NCBI GenBank assembly: GCA_041488155.1 | Contig: JBGPOS010000040.1 | Location: 1-34,919, forward strand | Direction of reading: 5' to 3' | DNA: 34,919 nucleotides | Source: JBGPOS01 sp041488155 | GTDB lineage: Bacteria; Chloroflexota; Dehalococcoidia; Tepidiformales; Tepidiformaceae | Shown here: one piece after another, positions 32,715-34,919 of the stretch | Position numbering within the stretch: position 1 is the first letter of the stretch | Layout of the letters: each line of letters opens with the position of its first letter | Notes under the pieces: model-generated | Seen by the model: only the letters and a program-made list of their open reading frames with translations | Databases searched by the model: none | What the model was told of the DNA's origin: nothing | Position numbers and translations under genes: made by a program

Positions 32715-33998
32715 CTAAATCACCATCCTCAACTTCAGGCCGCGGAGCTCAGCTGCGTCGAGTCCGAGCAAGCCCGAATAAACAGCATCGTTGTGCTCTC
32801 CTGCGTGGGGGGCGCGTCCGCGCTGCAGCGACGGTGTCTTGCTCAGCTTGAACGGCGCCCCCGGATAGATGAACGACTCGCCGAGGTCCTCGTGTCGAAC
32901 ACGGACCCAGTAGTCTCGTGCTTCGAGTTGCTTGCTCTCGACGATCTCTCGGGGGCCAAAGACAGGGGCCCAGCCGGCTCCGCGCCGTTGGGCTTCCGCC
33001 ACCAGCTCTTCCTTCAGGCGCGTCCGGCAGAAGAGGCCGAACGTCTCTTCGACGAAGCTTCGCTCCTCCGGCGTGGGTGGCGGGACGAGGGTCGTGAGCC
33101 GGGCGCGCCACTCTGGCCGCGAAAGGCCGCGGTCCTCGGCCGACTCGGCCAGCCAGTCGATGATGACATTGGCGTGCGGACCGATGAGTCCGCCCGCTTG
33201 CTGGGCCGCGATCCAGCCGTCGCGGGCTTCGAAGAGGTAGCGCGAGCCGAGGACGCCGGAGTTGTTGCGGCGGATGCCAGGCCCGTAGGTGTTGACTCTG
33301 CGGATGTCCCACGTGGCCTGGGCGGTGTCCATGGCGTTAGACATCGCTTCCTGCATCGAGACATCGACGTGCTGACCGACGCCCCCGTTCAGGCCACGCG
33401 AGTAGAGCGCGATCATCGCCCCGACCGCCGCCTGGAAGTTGACCTGGGCGTAGGCCTGCGGTGCCGTCGTCCGGACTGGCCCGTGCTCGGGATCGCCGTT
33501 GAGGTGCATGTGACCGCCCATCGCGGAGCCTACGATGTCCGTCGCGAGCAGATCCCGGTAGGGGCCCGTCTGGCCGAAGTTGGTGATCGAGACGACGATG
33601 ATGCCAGAGTGAAGCTTGCTGAGGGAACGGTAGTCCATGTCGAACTCGGCGGACTTCCCCGGCGACCAGCTCTCGATCACCATGTCGCTCTCGGCGGCGA
33701 GCCTGCGAGCGAGCTCGCGGCCGCGATCGAGGCGCAGCTCACACGTGACGGAGCGCTTCCCGGCGTTCATGGCCCACCAGTAGAGGCTGGTATTGGGGCC
33801 GGCTTCGCCTTTGAAGAAGGGCCCATTCGCGCGCGTCGGGTCGCCTTCGCGGGGCTCGACTTTGATCACGTCGGCGCCAAGTTCGGCGAGTAGCCGGGCG
33901 CAGAGCTGCCCCTTCTCGTCGGCGAAGTCGAGGACGCGGTAGCCGGCGAGGGGGCCGGTGGGGTGGGGCAGAGGGACGGGCGATGATTCGGGCGGCAT
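32715..33998 (-). CDS. Class III CoA-transferase subunit lacking catalytic Asp
   Basis: A 427-residue CaiB/BaiF-family protein with the usual N-terminal fold (PLAGYRVLDFADEKGQLCAR, LGADVIKVEPREGDPTRANG) and GQHVDVSMQEAMSNAM. At the position of the catalytic aspartate, the local sequence is PQAYAQVNFQAAVGAM, with Tyr183 or its neighbours and no acidic residue. Alone it would probably be inactive, so it is likely the partner of the subunit encoded 3 bases downstream. The ATG at 33998 has no Shine-Dalgarno sequence; a promoter ending 7 bases upstream suggests a leaderless mRNA. A TTG directly before the ATG is also in frame. Confidence 0.85.
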   Translation of the reverse strand: MPPESSPVPLPHPTGPLAGYRVLDFADEKGQLCARLLAELGADVIKVEPREGDPTRANGPFFKGEAGPNTSLYWWAMNAGKRSVTCELRLDRGRELARRLAAESDMVIESWSPGKSAEFDMDYRSLSKLHSGIIVVSITNFGQTGPYRDLLATDIVGSAMGGHMHLNGDPEHGPVRTTAPQAYAQVNFQAAVGAMIALYSRGLNGGVGQHVDVSMQEAMSNAMDTAQATWDIRRVNTYGPGIRRNNSGVLGSRYLFEARDGWIAAQQAGGLIGPHANVIIDWLAESAEDRGLSRPEWRARLTTLVPPPTPEERSFVEETFGLFCRTRLKEELVAEAQRRGAGWAPVFGPREIVESKQLEARDYWVRVRHEDLGESFIYPGAPFKLSKTPSLQRGRAPHAGEHNDAVYSGLLGLDAAELRGLKLRMVI

Positions 33999-34005
33999 CA
34001 AGGCT

Positions 34006-34034
34006 GTTCTACCGGTTCAGGTGCCCTTGTTCAA
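34006..34034 (-). promoter_or_regulatory. Promoter for the CoA-transferase pair; leaderless start likely
   Basis: On the minus strand, TTGAAC (34029-34034), a 17-base spacer and TAGAAC (34006-34011) lie directly before the ATG at 33998. Initiation 7 bases past the -10 would fall at or within a base or two of the A of the start codon. With no ribosome site in the short space, a leaderless transcript is the natural reading. Confidence 0.6.
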
Positions 34035-34058
34035 ACGCGCCACGAAGGTTGGTGGCGT

Positions 34059-34919
34059 TCAGCCACTCCTGAGGAGCAGTTCGGCGCCCCTGTGCCCCGC
34101 CTCGAGGCCGCCATCGAGCGCCGACGCGACAAGGTTCAGCAGCTCCTTCAGGCCCCAACCCTTCTCGGCGGAGATGAGGGCGACGCCCGACGGCGGCGCG
34201 CCCGCGCCATCGAGCAGCCTGCGAGCCTCTTCGATGCCGGTGACCCGGCGGCCGTCGGGGTTCTCCAGCAGGTCGATCTTGTTCAAGGCGAGGACGACCG
34301 GGCGGTCGGCGACGCCGAGGTCGGCGAGGGTGGCGTCGACGGTCGTGGTGTGCTCGAAGGCGTTGGGGTGAGCGATGTCGATCACGTGCAAGAGCAGGTC
34401 GGCGTCCTTGAGCTCTTCGAGAGTCGCGCGGAAGGCGGCGACGAGGTCGGTGGGCAACTTCTGGATGAAGCCCACGGTGTCGGTGAGGAGCACGGTTTCG
34501 CCGGAGGTGAGACGGAGGCGGCGGGTGACCGGGTCGAGGGTCGCGAATAGGCGGTCTTCGGTGAGGACGTCGGCGCCGGAGAGGGCGCGCATGAGGGTCG
34601 ACTTGCCGGCGTTGGTGTAGCCGACGAGGGCGACGACGGGGACACCGTTGCGCTCGCGCCGACGGCGGTAGAGCGCCCGTTGGGTGCGGACATCGTCGAG
34701 GTCGCGCTTGATTTTGCTGATGCGGGAGCGGATGAGGCGTCGGTCGGTCTCGATCTGGGTTTCACCGGGGCCGCGGGTGCCGATCGCGCCTTCCATGCGT
34801 TCGAGGTGGGACCACTGGCCGGCCAGCCGCGGCAGGAGGTACTCCAGCTGGGCGAGTGCGACCTGGAGGCGGCCTTCACGGGTCTGGGCGCGGGTGGCAA
34901 AGATGTCGAGGATGAGGGC
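34059..34919 (-). CDS. hflX: GTPase HflX (partial, N-terminus beyond window)
   Basis: HflX is a ribosome-associated GTPase that splits stalled 70S ribosomes and aids heat-stress recovery. The 286 residues present cover the linker to the N-terminal domain (EGRLQVALAQLEYLLPRL), the signature GTRGPGETQIETDRR, a coiled-coil (about 58-92) and the G domain. G1 is GYTNAGKST, G3 is DTVGF and G4 is NKID. The frame is open to the last base of the window, so an ATG at 34796 inside the gene is not the start. The C-terminal end is complete. It lies upstream of the CoA-transferase pair on the same strand, 60 bases away. Confidence 0.95.
   Translation of the reverse strand, partial: ALILDIFATRAQTREGRLQVALAQLEYLLPRLAGQWSHLERMEGAIGTRGPGETQIETDRRLIRSRISKIKRDLDDVRTQRALYRRRRERNGVPVVALVGYTNAGKSTLMRALSGADVLTEDRLFATLDPVTRRLRLTSGETVLLTDTVGFIQKLPTDLVAAFRATLEELKDADLLLHVIDIAHPNAFEHTTTVDATLADLGVADRPVVLALNKIDLLENPDGRRVTGIEEARRLLDGAGAPPSGVALISAEKGWGLKELLNLVASALDGGLEAGHRGAELLLRSG

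Noticed and set aside
34059..34796. hflX as a complete 245-residue gene starting at 34796
   Set aside because: The frame stays open to the window edge and encodes more HflX-specific sequence (EGRLQVALAQLEYLLPRL) before that ATG, so the gene is partial.
1..34919. A mobile element, defence island or CRISPR system
   Set aside because: No transposase, integrase, phage, nuclease/helicase defence gene, toxin-antitoxin pair or repeat-spacer pattern was seen. Coding style is even from end to end.

Overview
This is a GC-rich, gene-dense chromosomal window of about 35 kb. It most resembles an aerobic member of the Chloroflexota, possibly the Dehalococcoidia/Tepidiforma side. The evidence is indirect: an A2-type aa3 oxidase operon that carries its own membrane-anchored cupredoxin, several class III CoA-transferases, the MEP isoprenoid route, frequent TTG/GTG starts, and at least two promoters placed so close to the start codon that leaderless mRNAs are likely. 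I saw no insertion sequence, phage gene, CRISPR array or tRNA gene. The content is mostly core metabolism and respiration.

Layout. 1-3121: the end of an unknown gene, a MOSC-domain protein, then on the minus strand an S41 processing protease, smpB and the tmRNA gene ssrA with its own intrinsic terminator (a trans-translation cluster). 3122-3489: a gene-free divergent regulatory region. 3490-8595: a FliA/WhiG-type sigma factor, a winged-helix regulator with a degenerate receiver, a class II aldolase-family protein, and an OmpR-type response regulator overlapping its histidine kinase. 8745-11706: dxs and a polyprenyl diphosphate synthase (isoprenoid supply). 11703-19598, minus strand: gltB and gltD (glutamate synthase), a CoA-transferase and a hexapeptide acyltransferase, read as one likely transcript with a strongly structured leader. 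19862-23994: a PLP aminotransferase, a DUF6886-like protein, a dihydroxy-acid dehydratase (ilvD) and a bacterial PH-domain membrane protein. 24050-24994: a secreted M23 peptidase. 25133-31463: heme A synthesis (ctaA, ctaB), then coxB-coxA-coxC and a fusion protein joining a two-helix cox-subunit-like anchor, an ABM-like domain and a type 1 copper domain. 31482-33998, minus strand: two adjacent class III CoA-transferase subunits, only one of which keeps the catalytic aspartate. 34059-34919, minus strand: hflX, cut by the window edge.

How the genes fit together. ctaA and ctaB make the heme A that coxA needs. coxB carries CuA but has no fused cytochrome c, so the tethered cupredoxin at the end of the operon is a natural candidate for electron delivery. 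smpB and ssrA rescue stalled ribosomes. The upstream S41 protease belongs to a family that reads nonpolar C-termini like the LALAA end of the encoded tag. gltBD, the aminotransferase and ilvD form a nitrogen and amino-acid block around one divergent promoter region. The most unusual items are the cupredoxin fusion, the structured gltB leader, the pseudo-receiver regulator beside a sigma factor, and the asymmetric CoA-transferase pair.
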